The position numbers and the translations under genes were made by a program. 64,000 bases of DNA from Burkholderia sp. BCC1644 (lineage in GTDB: Bacteria > Pseudomonadota > Gammaproteobacteria > Burkholderiales > Burkholderiaceae). The notes beneath the pieces were generated by a model. The model made no database searches. It was not told the DNA's origin and was given only the letters and a program-made list of their open reading frames with translations. Every line of letters begins with the position of its first letter. Within the stretch, counting starts at the first letter, position 1. Below, piece after piece: positions 27,701 to 37,128 of the stretch. The stretch lies in the NCBI RefSeq assembly GCF_902833225.1, contig NZ_CADFEI010000006.1:124001-188000 (forward strand). Reading direction: 5' to 3'.

Positions 27701-29113
27701 ATGACGATCCCCCTCAAGAAGCTGATTCTGCGCGGCGTCACGCTCGCGCTCGTTGCCGCGGTCGGCTACACCGGCTACATGCTGTCCCGGCTCGCGCCGA
27801 TCGCGACCGGCTATGCGGCGAAGGCGCTGTGTTCCGGCGTGTTCGTGTCGGGCCGGCCAGCCGCGTCCGTGATCGACGTCGACATCATGGCCGGCGTCCA
27901 TCCGCTGCTGAAGCTGGTGCGCCCGTCGCTCGACCGCGACCACCATCGCGCGACGGCGACCTTCGCCGGTTTCGCCGAACGCGCAGCCGACTTCCGGCCG
28001 GGGCTCGGCTGCACGCTCGCGCCCGGCGCCTCGCCCGGCGCGACGTCGGCCACCTTGCCGGCCGCGTTGCCGCCGCTCGCCGATCCGCCGTCCGATCCGC
28101 CCGCGCCGGCCACGCCGCCCGCCGGCATCGATGCGCGCAAGCTGCAGACCGCGCTCGACCGCGCGTTCGACGAACCCGATCCGGCACGGCCGCGGCGCAC
28201 GCGCGCGGTCGTCGTGATGTGGCGCGGCCAGGTGATCGCCGAACGCTATGCGCCCGGCTTCACGGCCGACACGCCGCTGCCCGGCTGGTCGATGACGAAG
28301 ACCGTGACGGCCGCGCTGATCGGCACGCTGGTTGCGCAGCACAAGCTGTCGCCCGACGCGTCGGCACTGCTGCCCGACTGGCGCGGCAGCGGCGACCCGC
28401 GCACGGCCATCACGCTCGACGAACTGCTGCGGATGACGAGCGGCCTGCAATTCAACGAGGATTACGACGACCCGCTGTCCGACGTCGCCGTGATGCTGTT
28501 CACGCAGCCCGACATGGCACGGTTCGCTGCGGCAAAACCGCTCGCCGCGACGCCCGGCACGCAGTGGTACTACTCGAGCGGCACGAGCGCGATCATCGCG
28601 CGCGTGATGCGCGAAGCGCTGGGCGGCAGCGAGGACGACTACCTTGCGTATCCGCGCCGCGCGCTGTTCGCGCCGCTCGGGATGCGCAGCGCGGTGTTCG
28701 AGCCCGATGCGTCCGGCACGCTCGTCGCCCCGTCGTACATGTATGCGAGCGCGCGCGACTGGGCGCGCTTCGGACAGCTTCTGCTGCAGGACGGCGCGTG
28801 GAACGGGCAGCGGCTGCTGCCGGAAGGCTGGGTGCGCTACCTGACGCGCGCGACGCCGCAGTCGGAGCGGCAGGAGTTCGGCGCGCAGCTGTGGGTCAAG
28901 GTGCCGGAGCCGTTCAACGATCGCGATCCGCAAGCGCGCGCGATGCCGGCCGACGCGTTTCATGCGGTCGGCCATGAAGGCCAGTTCGTGAGCGTGGTGC
29001 CGAGCCGTCAGCTGGTGGTCGTGCGGCTCGGGCTGTCGCGGCCGGAATCCGCGTGGAATCACGAGGCGTTTCTCGCGCGCGTGCTCGATGCGGTGCCGGC
29101 GCCAGGCGCGTGA
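27701..29113 (+). CDS. serine hydrolase, beta-lactamase/esterase (PBP4*-like) family
   Basis: A 470-residue membrane-anchored hydrolase from ATG 27701. The N-terminal helix is LKKLILRGVTLALVAAVGYTGYML, then a proline/alanine linker (about 105-150). The catalytic domain has SxxK in GWSMTKT, the second motif Tyr-x-Ser in YYSSGTS, and a C-terminal HEGQFVSVVPSRQLVVVRLG in place of KTG. These fit class C beta-lactamase-like esterases/peptidases (6-aminohexanoate hydrolase type) and not a true beta-lactamase. The active site faces the periplasm. Confidence 0.9.
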   Translation: MTIPLKKLILRGVTLALVAAVGYTGYMLSRLAPIATGYAAKALCSGVFVSGRPAASVIDVDIMAGVHPLLKLVRPSLDRDHHRATATFAGFAERAADFRPGLGCTLAPGASPGATSATLPAALPPLADPPSDPPAPATPPAGIDARKLQTALDRAFDEPDPARPRRTRAVVVMWRGQVIAERYAPGFTADTPLPGWSMTKTVTAALIGTLVAQHKLSPDASALLPDWRGSGDPRTAITLDELLRMTSGLQFNEDYDDPLSDVAVMLFTQPDMARFAAAKPLAATPGTQWYYSSGTSAIIARVMREALGGSEDDYLAYPRRALFAPLGMRSAVFEPDASGTLVAPSYMYASARDWARFGQLLLQDGAWNGQRLLPEGWVRYLTRATPQSERQEFGAQLWVKVPEPFNDRDPQARAMPADAFHAVGHEGQFVSVVPSRQLVVVRLGLSRPESAWNHEAFLARVLDAVPAPGA

Positions 29114-29148
29114 CGTGTGACGGCGGGTACGTGGATCGATGCATCAGG

Positions 29149-29185
29149 CGTGAAGCGGCAGCGATCGCAGCACTGCCGCTTCACG
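29149..29185. terminator. hairpin between convergent serine hydrolase and GST genes
   Basis: A 13-bp perfect stem CGTGAAGCGGCAG/CTGCCGCTTCACG with an 11-base loop. No T tract on either side, but the position between two converging stop codons suggests a shared terminator. Confidence 0.55.
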
Positions 29186-29201
29186 TGCGACCCGCCTGGC
29201 C

Positions 29202-29825
29202 TTACGGATTCGCGCTGCCCGCGTATTGCTTGAAGCCCTCGCGCGTCGCGAGACGTTCGATGTAGCGCGACACCGCCGGCAGATCCGGATGCTCGAACGG
29301 CGTGCCGAACCAGCGGTTCACCGACAGGCCGATCGGAATGTCCGCGAGCGTGAACGTGTTGCCGGCCACGTACGCGCCCGTCTTTTCGAGCTGCGCGTTC
29401 AGCACGTGCATGTGCTTCGTCCAGCCTGCAATCGACTGCGCGATGCCGGCCGGATCCTGATGATCGGGCGATTTGCGCACGAGGCCGAGAAACGCGCCGA
29501 CCCACGAGCGGTTCAGGTCCGCGCCCTGCCAGTCGATCCACTGGTCGACCCGTGCGCGCGCCTGCGGCTCGGCCGGATACAGCGCATCGCCACCGTAGCG
29601 GTTCGCGAGGTAGCGGATGATCGTGTTCGATTCCCAGAGCACGAAGTCGTCGTCCTTGATGACGGGCACGAGCGCGTTCGGATTCAGCGCGAGATAGGCC
29701 GGATCGTTGGTCGTGCGGAAGCCCGCGCCCCAGTCTTCCTGTTCGAACGGCAGGTTCAGTTCGGTGCACAGCCACAGCACCTTGCGGACGTTGATGGACG
29801 GAATCTTGCCGAGGATGTGCAGCAT
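29202..29825 (-). CDS. glutathione S-transferase
   Basis: A 207-residue cytosolic GST. The N-terminal thioredoxin-like domain has [19 protein letters not shown] (catalytic Ser/Asn position), [31 protein letters not shown] with the cis-Pro and the ESNTI glutathione-gamma-glutamyl contact. The helical C-terminal domain includes FTLADIPIG (N-capping box). Substrate unknown. Faces the serine hydrolase gene. Confidence 0.92.
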   Translation of the reverse strand: MLHILGKIPSINVRKVLWLCTELNLPFEQEDWGAGFRTTNDPAYLALNPNALVPVIKDDDFVLWESNTIIRYLANRYGGDALYPAEPQARARVDQWIDWQGADLNRSWVGAFLGLVRKSPDHQDPAGIAQSIAGWTKHMHVLNAQLEKTGAYVAGNTFTLADIPIGLSVNRWFGTPFEHPDLPAVSRYIERLATREGFKQYAGSANP

Positions 29826-29897
29826 GCAGTCTCCTTGTGAGGTCGGATGCGGAGTGTCCGGGGCGCACGACGCGTCCCGGACACGTTCACGCCGAAT

Positions 29898-31397
29898 TTA
29901 TACACGACCTCGCGGCAAACGACAGGCCGCGTGCGCAAAATCGCCATGCGGCCGATTCGTCAGGTCACGCAGCGCGTGCTCGACCGTCGGGAAGCGGAAC
30001 ATGAAGCCGTCCCGATGCAGCCGCGCCGGCATCACGCGCTGCCCGTCCAGCAGCAGCTCGGCCATCTCGCCCATCGCGACGCGCAGCGGCGCGGCCGGCA
30101 CGTGCAGCCACGCGGGGCGGCGCAGCACCTTCGTCACGACCTGCACAAACTCGCGCTGGGTCACAGGCACCGGCGCGACCGCGTTGTAGGCGCCGTGCAT
30201 GCCTGCGTTCGACATCGCGCGTGCGACGATCCGCAGCACGTCGTCACGGTGAATCCAGCTCATCACCTGCGCGCCGTCGCCGAATCGTCCGCCCATCCCG
30301 AAGTAATGCGGCAGCAGCATCGGGCGCAACGCGCCGCCGGGGCCGAACACGATGCCCAGCCGCAGCACGACCGTGCGCACGCTGTAACGCTCGAGCGGAT
30401 GCGCGGACTGCTCCCACTGCCCGCACAGGTCGGACATGAAGCCGGCGCCGGCACTGCTGCCCTCGTCGAGCCGCTCGTCGGCCGGACGCACGCCGTAGTA
30501 GCCGATCGCCGAAGCCTGGATCCACGTGCGCGGCTTGACCTCCGCGGAGTCGACCCAGCGCATCAGCGCCTGCGTGACGCCGACGCGGCTCGCGAGCAGC
30601 ACCGCCTGCCGGCGCTTGCTCCAGCGCGCGCCCAGCACCGGCGCGCCGGCGAGATTGACGACCGTGTCGAAACGCTCGTGCGGCTGCAGTTGTTCGACGG
30701 ACGTCACACTGCGCACGCGGCCGTGAAACAGGTAGGCCGCGCGCAGCGGATCGCGCGCCAGCAACGTGACCGTATGGCCTGCGTCGAGCAGCTGGTTCAC
30801 GAGGGTTTCGCCGATGAAGCCGGTCCCGCCGGTCACGAGCACATTGCCGGCTGGCTGCCCTGCGAACGGATTGGCGGCAGGCGCACGTTGCGCGATCCGG
30901 CACGCGGCAATCCCGTCGCGAATACCCGACACCGTCACGCCGACGGCAAACAGGCTGAGCAGCCAGCCGCGCCAGTCGAGATCGATCGACCGCAGCGCGG
31001 TCGGTTCGTGCGCCCACACGGCCAGCTGCATCGCGATCATTCCGAACAGCGCGCCGCCGTTGACGGCCAGCAGCGTGTGCAGCACACGCTCGGTCGCCGG
31101 CAGCTTGCGGCTTTGATCCTCGACAACGAAATCCCACAACGTCAGTACCACTTCGACGAGTACGACCGCCGCGAGCGCCGCAACCCATGCGCCGTGAAAC
31201 GCGACGTTCGCGATCGATGCAAACACGAGGCCGTACAGCACGGAACGCACCGCATGAATCGCCAGTTCGAGCCGCGCGCGCGGGCTGTGCGGCAGGTCCT
31301 GCGTGAGTTCATGGTGATAAAGCGTGTCGAACGCGCCCATCGCGCCCTGCACGATCAGCAGGTTGAGCGCCCAGTCGAAAGCAGGCAACGTGTTCAT
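29898..31397 (-). CDS. membrane-anchored TIGR01777-family SDR (YfcH-like) fusion protein
   Basis: A 499-residue fusion. Residues 1-190 carry four hydrophobic helices (LNLLIVQGAMGAFDTLYHHEL, VLYGLVFASIANVAF, ALAAVVLVEVVLTLWDF, LLAVNGGALFGMIAMQLAVW). Residues about 200-490 are an NAD-dependent epimerase-like domain with VLVTGGTGFIGETLVNQLL and the TIGR01777 hallmarks VVNLAGAPVLGARWSKRR, IGYYGVR and SWIHRDDVL. The start ATG overlaps the preceding DCC gene stop (ATGA). It is the last gene of the four-gene membrane/redox operon. Substrate unknown. Confidence 0.88.
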   Translation of the reverse strand: MNTLPAFDWALNLLIVQGAMGAFDTLYHHELTQDLPHSPRARLELAIHAVRSVLYGLVFASIANVAFHGAWVAALAAVVLVEVVLTLWDFVVEDQSRKLPATERVLHTLLAVNGGALFGMIAMQLAVWAHEPTALRSIDLDWRGWLLSLFAVGVTVSGIRDGIAACRIAQRAPAANPFAGQPAGNVLVTGGTGFIGETLVNQLLDAGHTVTLLARDPLRAAYLFHGRVRSVTSVEQLQPHERFDTVVNLAGAPVLGARWSKRRQAVLLASRVGVTQALMRWVDSAEVKPRTWIQASAIGYYGVRPADERLDEGSSAGAGFMSDLCGQWEQSAHPLERYSVRTVVLRLGIVFGPGGALRPMLLPHYFGMGGRFGDGAQVMSWIHRDDVLRIVARAMSNAGMHGAYNAVAPVPVTQREFVQVVTKVLRRPAWLHVPAAPLRVAMGEMAELLLDGQRVMPARLHRDGFMFRFPTVEHALRDLTNRPHGDFAHAACRLPRGRV

Positions 31398-32263
31398 ACG
31401 GAATCCCTCCTCCACAGCCAGACAAGCGGCGGCACCATCGCGACGAGTGCGGCAATGTCGATCGCCACGTGGCCCCACACCTGCGCCTGCCACGACAACA
31501 GCATGTCCTGCGGCGCCCAGATCAACAGGCCGGCCAGCAGCCAGCCCCACACTTCCCGTTTCCGCAACCGGTTGCCGAGATGGACGAGCGCAAGCATCCA
31601 GACCGACGCGCACTGCACCGTCGCGCCGATCAGCGACATCCACCAGATCTGCTGGGCACGCGCGGCGTCGGGCGCCACTCCCGCCCGGAAATGCAGCTCG
31701 ATGCCGCGGTGATACGCGTCGAGCCACGGCGCGCCGGCCACCCACGGCACGGCCGCACCGATCAGCAGGTGCGCGATCGCCACCGCCGCCATCCAGTTCA
31801 CGACGATGCGGCGCAGCGTGTCGCGCGCGGGGCGGCCCGCTTCCCTGCTTTCGCCGGCCTCGCCGGTACCGCACGCCGCATCGTCGCAGCGCGCGTCGGC
31901 GCGATACCCGAGCCAGCGCGAAACGGCATGACGGTTGCGTGCGAAGCGGCGATACAGCGGCGCAAGCGCATCGCGCATGGCCGGCACGCGCAGCAGCCAG
32001 ACGAGCCAGCGGCGCCCGACCAGCGCATGGGCGGCCACGATGCCGTCGACGCCGGTCAGCATGCGCCCGTCGGGCAGGCGTGCGTGCAGCTCGCGATTCA
32101 GCGCGGGCAGGCCGACGCCCAGCGGCGCCGGGTCGAAGCCCGGCTCGGCGATATCGACGAACGCGAGCCGGTGTCGCACGTCGCGAGCCTCGAGACGCCG
32201 GATTTCCGCGACGCATAACGGACAGCGTCCGTCGAAGTAAAGAACCAATTCACTTGCGCTCAT
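31394..32263 (-). CDS. DCC-family thiol oxidoreductase fused to a membrane domain
   Basis: A 289-residue protein from ATG 32263. The N-terminal 120 residues are a DCC (DUF393/YuxK-like) thioredoxin-fold domain with the defining VLYFDGRCPLC (two Cys of the DxxCxxC motif) and LVWLLRVPAMRDALAPLYRRFARNR. After a polar Cys-containing linker there are four hydrophobic helices (about 165-285). DCC domains are predicted disulfide/thiol redox units. Stop codon overlaps the next gene start. Confidence 0.85.
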   Translation of the reverse strand: MSASELVLYFDGRCPLCVAEIRRLEARDVRHRLAFVDIAEPGFDPAPLGVGLPALNRELHARLPDGRMLTGVDGIVAAHALVGRRWLVWLLRVPAMRDALAPLYRRFARNRHAVSRWLGYRADARCDDAACGTGEAGESREAGRPARDTLRRIVVNWMAAVAIAHLLIGAAVPWVAGAPWLDAYHRGIELHFRAGVAPDAARAQQIWWMSLIGATVQCASVWMLALVHLGNRLRKREVWGWLLAGLLIWAPQDMLLSWQAQVWGHVAIDIAALVAMVPPLVWLWRRDSV

Positions 32264-32365
32264 GCTTTGCACTCCTTCCTGTTTTCGCAAGCATCATGAA
32301 TCGATCGATTGACTGCTTTCACGCATGTATCGCCCTCGCGCCGCTTCCGCGCGGCGGCGACATGC

Positions 32366-32836
32366 TTACATCGGCTTGACCACCATCAGGAAGTAGACCG
32401 TGAGCATCGCGAAGAACGCCGGATAGCCGAGCAGCTCCCAGCGCTTCGCATAGCGCCAGTAGCGCTCGGGCAACGCGGCGTCGCCGTTTGCATGCGCGAG
32501 CTTCGCCATCGATGCAAGTTCCAGCTGCAGCCACACGACCGGCAGCCAGCACGCACCGGCGATCGTGTACAGCACGATCGACGCGAGCAGCCACGGCGTA
32601 TCCCACGACCAGCCGGCCGTATGCGCGAGCCACAGCCCGGACGCCGGCTGAAAGATCACGGCCGGTGTCGTGAACCACCAGTCCGCGCGCACCACGAGCC
32701 GCGACACGGCCGCGATCGCGGGCACCGACCGCGTGCGGTTCGCGAAGAACAGGTAGAACGCGGTGCCGAACCCCGTGCCGACCAGCAGCACCGAGGACAG
32801 GATGTGAAGCGCCTTGATGACGAGATAGGTATTCAT
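32366..32836 (-). CDS. DUF2269-family integral membrane protein
   Basis: A 156-residue protein with four transmembrane helices, the first starting MNTYLVIKALHILSSVLLVGTGFGTAFYLFFANR. The conserved His in KALHILS and the WWFTTPAVIFQPASG loop are typical of DUF2269, a family related to CopD/cytochrome-b-like four-helix bundles, which suggests possible heme or metal binding. Its start overlaps the stop of the SDR-DoxX gene (ATGA). Third-gene spacing downstream is 102 bp. Confidence 0.88.
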   Translation of the reverse strand: MNTYLVIKALHILSSVLLVGTGFGTAFYLFFANRTRSVPAIAAVSRLVVRADWWFTTPAVIFQPASGLWLAHTAGWSWDTPWLLASIVLYTIAGACWLPVVWLQLELASMAKLAHANGDAALPERYWRYAKRWELLGYPAFFAMLTVYFLMVVKPM

Positions 32837-34152
32837 GCTTGTTCTTCTTCTGAAAAGAGGATCAACAGGATGGCGAGAATCGGCACGTTCTTCAGCACGG
32901 GGCCGAACGGTTCGGCCAGCAGGCCCGGCATCGTGACCGCGATGACGGCCGCATACGCGACGATCAGCGCCGCTTGCGCGGCCCACAGGCGCCGCGACGG
33001 TGCAGCGACGGTCGCGATGCCGAACGCGAAGTCCAGCGCGCTGGCCGCGTAGAGCGCGATCAGTGCCGGCAGCCCCGTCAGGTGCGCAGGCGCGAGCAGC
33101 GCGAGGCTCGCATGCAGCGGATGAATGAACGCGCTCGCAATCGCCGTCCAGATCCACACGATCGCGAGCGCGCCCCGCAGCAACGGGCGCCGCCACATCG
33201 CGAGCGCATCGCGGCGCAGCGCGGCGGCCTGCGCGCCAATGAAGCTGTCGATGCCGCGCGGCGGCCGGCCAAGCACGGCCGCGGTCGCCGCCGGGTCGCC
33301 GGTGTTCCCGCCACGCAGCATCGTCCACGTGTCGCGCGTGAACATCGCGCCCGGCAGCACGCCGGACAGCACGGCCGCCGCGCCGGCCAGCGGGCCCGGC
33401 AGCGACACGCGGGCAGCCGGCGCAAATCCCAGCGCGGCACGGTAGCCGGCCAGCATCTCGCGGTATTCGACTTCGTCGCGGCCGACCACGTCGATCACCT
33501 GGCTACCGGCCGGCTGCGCATCGCCCGGTTGCACGACGAGCCGCGCGACGACTTCGGCGAGATCGTCGACATGCACGGGGCGCAGCCGCTGACGGCCACC
33601 CGCCGGCAGCACCTGCACCGGCAGGCTCGCGAGCATCCGGAAAAAACGCGCCGACGTGCCGTCCGTACCGTAGACAAGCGCGGGACGCACGATCCGGAAA
33701 TCGATCGGCAGCGTCTGCAGGAAGCAGTCGGCCGCGTGCTTGCTCGCGAAGTACCGCGTATCGCCGCGCTCGACGCCGAGCGCCGAGATCTGGATCACGC
33801 GCCGCACGCCGGCGCGGCAGCACGCGGTGAAAAGCGCGCACGGCGCGGCGCGGTGCACGGCGTCGAGCGTCGCGCCGCGTCGATCGGCGAGGAGGCCGAC
33901 CGCATTGATCACCACGTCGACGCCGTTCAGCCGCGCCAGCCACGCTTGCGGATCGACGTCCCTGGCGAAGTCGATCGCGATGTCGCGCGGGCCGTCCGCA
34001 TGACGCACGCCGCGCAGCACGCGATGGCCGCCGGCTTCGAGCTGCGCGCACAGCGCCCGCCCGATGAAGCCGTTCGCGCCACAGACGAGGACGGTCATGC
34101 TGCGCGCGCCGGTGCGATCGTGCTGGCAGGTCGACGGCAGGACTGCGTTCAT
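32833..34152 (-). CDS. SDR (NAD-dependent epimerase-like) protein with C-terminal DoxX-like membrane domain
   Basis: A 439-residue protein. ATG 34152 is preferred because GAGG lies about seven bases upstream; an ATG at 34158 is too close to that site and one at 34098 is also possible. Residues about 20-240 are an atypical SDR: MTVLVCGANGFIGRALCAQLEAGG, RVIQISALGVERGDTRYFASKHAAD, RPALVYGTDG. Residues about 300-435 hold four helices of a DoxX-like domain (LLRGALAIVWIWTAIASAF, GLPALIALYAASALDFAFG). First gene of the operon, with an operator-like repeat upstream. Confidence 0.88.
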   Translation of the reverse strand: MNAVLPSTCQHDRTGARSMTVLVCGANGFIGRALCAQLEAGGHRVLRGVRHADGPRDIAIDFARDVDPQAWLARLNGVDVVINAVGLLADRRGATLDAVHRAAPCALFTACCRAGVRRVIQISALGVERGDTRYFASKHAADCFLQTLPIDFRIVRPALVYGTDGTSARFFRMLASLPVQVLPAGGRQRLRPVHVDDLAEVVARLVVQPGDAQPAGSQVIDVVGRDEVEYREMLAGYRAALGFAPAARVSLPGPLAGAAAVLSGVLPGAMFTRDTWTMLRGGNTGDPAATAAVLGRPPRGIDSFIGAQAAALRRDALAMWRRPLLRGALAIVWIWTAIASAFIHPLHASLALLAPAHLTGLPALIALYAASALDFAFGIATVAAPSRRLWAAQAALIVAYAAVIAVTMPGLLAEPFGPVLKNVPILAILLILFSEEEQA

Positions 34153-34172
34153 TTTCATCCTCTATTTACAGT

Positions 34173-34194
34173 TATTTCTGTACAGACAGAAATA
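34173..34194. promoter_or_regulatory. operator-like inverted repeat before the SDR-DoxX operon
   Basis: TATTTCT-N8-AGAAATA (34173-34193) with arms extendable by one base pair. A possible minus-strand -35 hexamer TTGATA (34198-34193) overlaps it. The same arms and spacing occur upstream of the adjacent regulator gene. Confidence 0.7.
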
Positions 34195-34240
34195 TCAACC
34201 CCGAAAAAAGCGGGCTGTCCGCCCGCACTTCCGTCACCGC

Positions 34241-34774
34241 TTACTTCGACGGCTTGCGCCTGACCGTCTGGCTGATCTTCGCGCCGATGCCGAGCGCCTT
34301 CATCAGCGTATCGGGCTTGAGCCGCAGCATCTCGTCCGACCAGGTCGTGAGCGTCTCGACGAACTGCAGCGTGTCGCGGATGCGCTGTTCGGTCTCGCGG
34401 CTCTCGTTCGCGATCTCCGGATTCGTCAGGCAATCACGCAGCACCGTGAGCGTCGGCTCGATCTCGCGCTGCCGCCGCCCTTCGACGATCAGCTTGAACA
34501 ACTCCCAGATGTCGGTCGACGTCTCGAAGTGGTCGCGGCGGTCGCCCAGCACGTGCACGACCTTCGCGAGCCGCCACGCCTGCAGTTCCTTCAGGCTCGT
34601 GCTGACGTTGGAGCGCGCGACGTTGAGCGTCTCGGCGATCTCGTCGGCCGCGACCGGCCGGCCGGCCAGGTAGAGCAGCGCGTGCATCTGCGAGACGGTG
34701 CGGTTGACGCCCCACCGCGAGCCCATTTCGCCCCAGTGGAGAATGAATCGTTCGGCTATCGGTGTGAGTTCCAT
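34241..34774 (-). CDS. GbsR/MarR-like winged-helix regulator
   Basis: A 177-residue regulator from ATG 34774 (MELTPIAERFILHWGEMGSRWGVNRTVSQMHALLYLAGRPVAADEIAETLNVARSNVSTSLKELQ; helix-turn-helix about 43-65), then a winged strand with LGDRRDHFE and a C-terminal dimerisation helix set. The start at 34774 is chosen because an almost ideal promoter TTGACA-N17-TAAATT ends seven bases before it, making the transcript leaderless. In-frame ATG at 34792 lies inside the promoter. It likely represses itself and the operon that follows on the same strand. Confidence 0.87.
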   Translation of the reverse strand: MELTPIAERFILHWGEMGSRWGVNRTVSQMHALLYLAGRPVAADEIAETLNVARSNVSTSLKELQAWRLAKVVHVLGDRRDHFETSTDIWELFKLIVEGRRQREIEPTLTVLRDCLTNPEIANESRETEQRIRDTLQFVETLTTWSDEMLRLKPDTLMKALGIGAKISQTVRRKPSK

Positions 34775-34781
34775 GCCGTGA

Positions 34782-34823
34782 AATTTAGGCATTTCAGTTA
34801 TTTCTGTCAAGAGAGAAATAACT
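34782..34823 (-). promoter_or_regulatory. promoter and overlapping operator of the GbsR/MarR-like gene
   Basis: On the minus strand -35 TTGACA (34810-34805) and -10 TAAATT (34787-34782) are 17 bp apart. A perfect inverted repeat AGTTATTTCT-N8-AGAAATAACT (34796-34823) covers the -35 and part of the spacer, so a bound dimer would block RNA polymerase. Confidence 0.8.
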
Positions 34824-34935
34824 GGACGATCGGCCAGGTTCCGGCCGCGCCCGCCCGCGATCGGCCGCTTCCATTACAATGCGCGGGATTTTTCCGATTT
34901 CAGGCCGTTTCTGCCTTTCTGACTAGAGGGTTTCC

Positions 34936-36138
34936 ATGATCATCAAACCGCGCGTGCGTGGCTTCATCTGCGTGACGACTCATCCGGTCGGCTGCGAAGC
35001 CAACGTCAAGGAACAGATCGACTACGTGACTTCGCACGGCCCGATCGCCAACGGCCCGAAAAAGGTGCTCGTGATCGGCGCGTCGACCGGCTACGGCCTG
35101 GCCGCCCGGATCTCGGCCGCATTCGGCTCGGGCGCGGACACGCTCGGCGTGTTCTTCGAGCGCGCCGGCAGCGAAACGAAGCCCGGCACGGCCGGCTGGT
35201 ACAACAGCGCCGCGTTCGAGAAATTCGCCGCCGAAAAGGGGCTCTATGCGCGCAGCATCAACGGCGACGCATTCTCCGACAAGGTCAAGCAGGTCACGAT
35301 CGACACCATCAAGCAGGATCTCGGCAAGGTCGACCTGGTCGTCTACAGCCTCGCGGCACCGCGTCGCACGCATCCGAAGACGGGCGAAACCATCAGCTCG
35401 ACGCTCAAGCCGATCGGCAAGGCCGTCACGTTCCGTGGCCTCGACACCGACAAGGAAGTGATCCGCGACGTCGCGCTCGAACCGGCGACGCAGGAAGAGA
35501 TCGACGGCACCGTGGCCGTGATGGGCGGCGAGGACTGGCAGATGTGGATCGACGCGCTGGCTGAAGCCGGCGTGCTGGCCGACGGCGCGAAGACCACCGC
35601 GTTCACGTATCTCGGCGAGCAGATCACGCACGACATCTACTGGAACGGCTCGATCGGCGAAGCGAAGAAGGATCTCGACAAGAAGGTGCTGTCGATCCGC
35701 GACAAGCTGGCCGCGCATGGCGGCGATGCACGCGTGTCGGTGCTGAAGGCCGTCGTCACGCAGGCCAGCTCGGCGATCCCGATGATGCCGCTGTACCTGT
35801 CGCTGCTGTTCAAGGTGATGAAGGAAACCGGTACGCACGAAGGCTGCATCGAGCAGGTGTACGGGCTCCTGAAGGACAGCCTGTACGGCGCGACGCCGCA
35901 CATCGACGAAGAAGGCCGCCTGCGCGCCGACTACAAGGAACTCGATCCGCAGGTGCAGGCGAAGGTCGTCGCGATGTGGGACCACGTGACGAACGAGAAC
36001 CTGTACGAGATGACCGACTTCGCCGGCTACAAGACCGACTTCCTGCGGTTGTTCGGCTTCGAGATCGCCGGCGTCGACTACGACGCGGACGTGAACCCGG
36101 ACGTGAAGATCCCGGGCATCATCGACACGACGGTCTGA
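34936..36138 (+). CDS. fabV: enoyl-[acyl-carrier-protein]/trans-2-enoyl-CoA reductase
   Basis: A 400-residue NADH-dependent reductase completing the fatty-acid elongation cycle. The FabV active site Tyr-x8-Lys is present as Tyr235 and Lys244 ([10 protein letters not shown]). The cofactor motif is [15 protein letters not shown] (44-58) and the FabV-specific start [12 protein letters not shown] is intact. Length and residue numbering equal the Burkholderia enzyme. FabV is known to be insensitive to triclosan. It stands alone. Confidence 0.97.
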   Translation: MIIKPRVRGFICVTTHPVGCEANVKEQIDYVTSHGPIANGPKKVLVIGASTGYGLAARISAAFGSGADTLGVFFERAGSETKPGTAGWYNSAAFEKFAAEKGLYARSINGDAFSDKVKQVTIDTIKQDLGKVDLVVYSLAAPRRTHPKTGETISSTLKPIGKAVTFRGLDTDKEVIRDVALEPATQEEIDGTVAVMGGEDWQMWIDALAEAGVLADGAKTTAFTYLGEQITHDIYWNGSIGEAKKDLDKKVLSIRDKLAAHGGDARVSVLKAVVTQASSAIPMMPLYLSLLFKVMKETGTHEGCIEQVYGLLKDSLYGATPHIDEEGRLRADYKELDPQVQAKVVAMWDHVTNENLYEMTDFAGYKTDFLRLFGFEIAGVDYDADVNPDVKIPGIIDTTV

Positions 36139-36199
36139 CGAAACGCCCCGCCGCCGCTGCGCTCACCGGGCGGCCGGCGGGTTCGCGTTACTGCCGGCG

Positions 36200-36904
36200 T
36201 CAACGCGGCGCCGGTTCTTCCAGATAGACGCCCGACGACAACGTGGCCTTCACCTGCCGCGTGAACTCGTCGGTCGACACTTCTTCCTCTCCCGCCTCGA
36301 TCGCTTCGTACGCCTGGCGCACGACGTCGGCCGGCGTCGCCTTCGGCACGTCGAGACCGGCCGTCAGGTCGGTATCGATGAACCCTGCATGCAGCCCGAC
36401 GACTTGCGTGTGCTGCTCGCGCAGCGAATGGCGCAACCCGTTGGTCAGCGCCCATGCGGCCGATTTCGACACACCGTAGCCCGACAGGATCGGCCGGTTC
36501 ACCCAGCTCGCGACGGACAGGATGTTCAGGATCGCGCCGCCGCCATGGCCGGCGAGGATGCCCGCAAACGCCCTCGACGTCGCCAGCATCCCGAACACGT
36601 TCGTTTCGAAGTGGTCGCGCAACGCGTCGGGCGCACCGTCGTCCGTCAGGCTGCCGAACCGCGCGATGCCGGCGTTGTTGATCAGCAGCGTGACGTCGCG
36701 CGCCGCGTCGGCGGCCGCCGCGACGGCCGCCGGATCGGTCACGTCGAGCTTGACGGGTACGACGCCCGGCAGCGTCACGCTGGCCGGATCGCGCGCCGCC
36801 GCATAGACCTTGCGCGCCCCTCGGGCGAGCGCCTGCTTCGCAAACTCGAGCCCGAGCCCGCGGTTTGCGCCCGTCACGAACACGACTGCTCCTTCGATCT
36901 TCAT
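36200..36904 (-). CDS. short-chain dehydrogenase/reductase
   Basis: A 234-residue classical SDR from ATG 36904. The cofactor site is VTGANRGLGLEFA, structural NNAGIARFG, the catalytic Ser in ILNILSVASWV, and Tyr-x3-Lys in GYGVSKSAA. Asp/Arg after the second strand (AARDP) suggests NADP(H). It is divergent from a TetR regulator gene 368 bp away, with two matching inverted repeats between them, so it is the likely target. Confidence 0.92.
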   Translation of the reverse strand: MKIEGAVVFVTGANRGLGLEFAKQALARGARKVYAAARDPASVTLPGVVPVKLDVTDPAAVAAAADAARDVTLLINNAGIARFGSLTDDGAPDALRDHFETNVFGMLATSRAFAGILAGHGGGAILNILSVASWVNRPILSGYGVSKSAAWALTNGLRHSLREQHTQVVGLHAGFIDTDLTAGLDVPKATPADVVRQAYEAIEAGEEEVSTDEFTRQVKATLSSGVYLEEPAPR

Positions 36905-37128
36905 GATCTTTCCTTTCGCATGATGAATCGCCTGCGCGCCGGCTCGCCGCGCGCATGAGATCCGGTGGAAAACGAGGTTGTCATTGCGTACCTGACCGGT
37001 GCGCCGCCGGTGGCAGACGGCGAGCCGTCCGCTGCCCGTTGTCCCGCAGCGCCAAAGACGCCGACCGATTGCCATCCGTGTCCGGGCCGTGGCTTTGCAT
37101 TGCCTGCCAAGTCGGCTACACTCGATAT

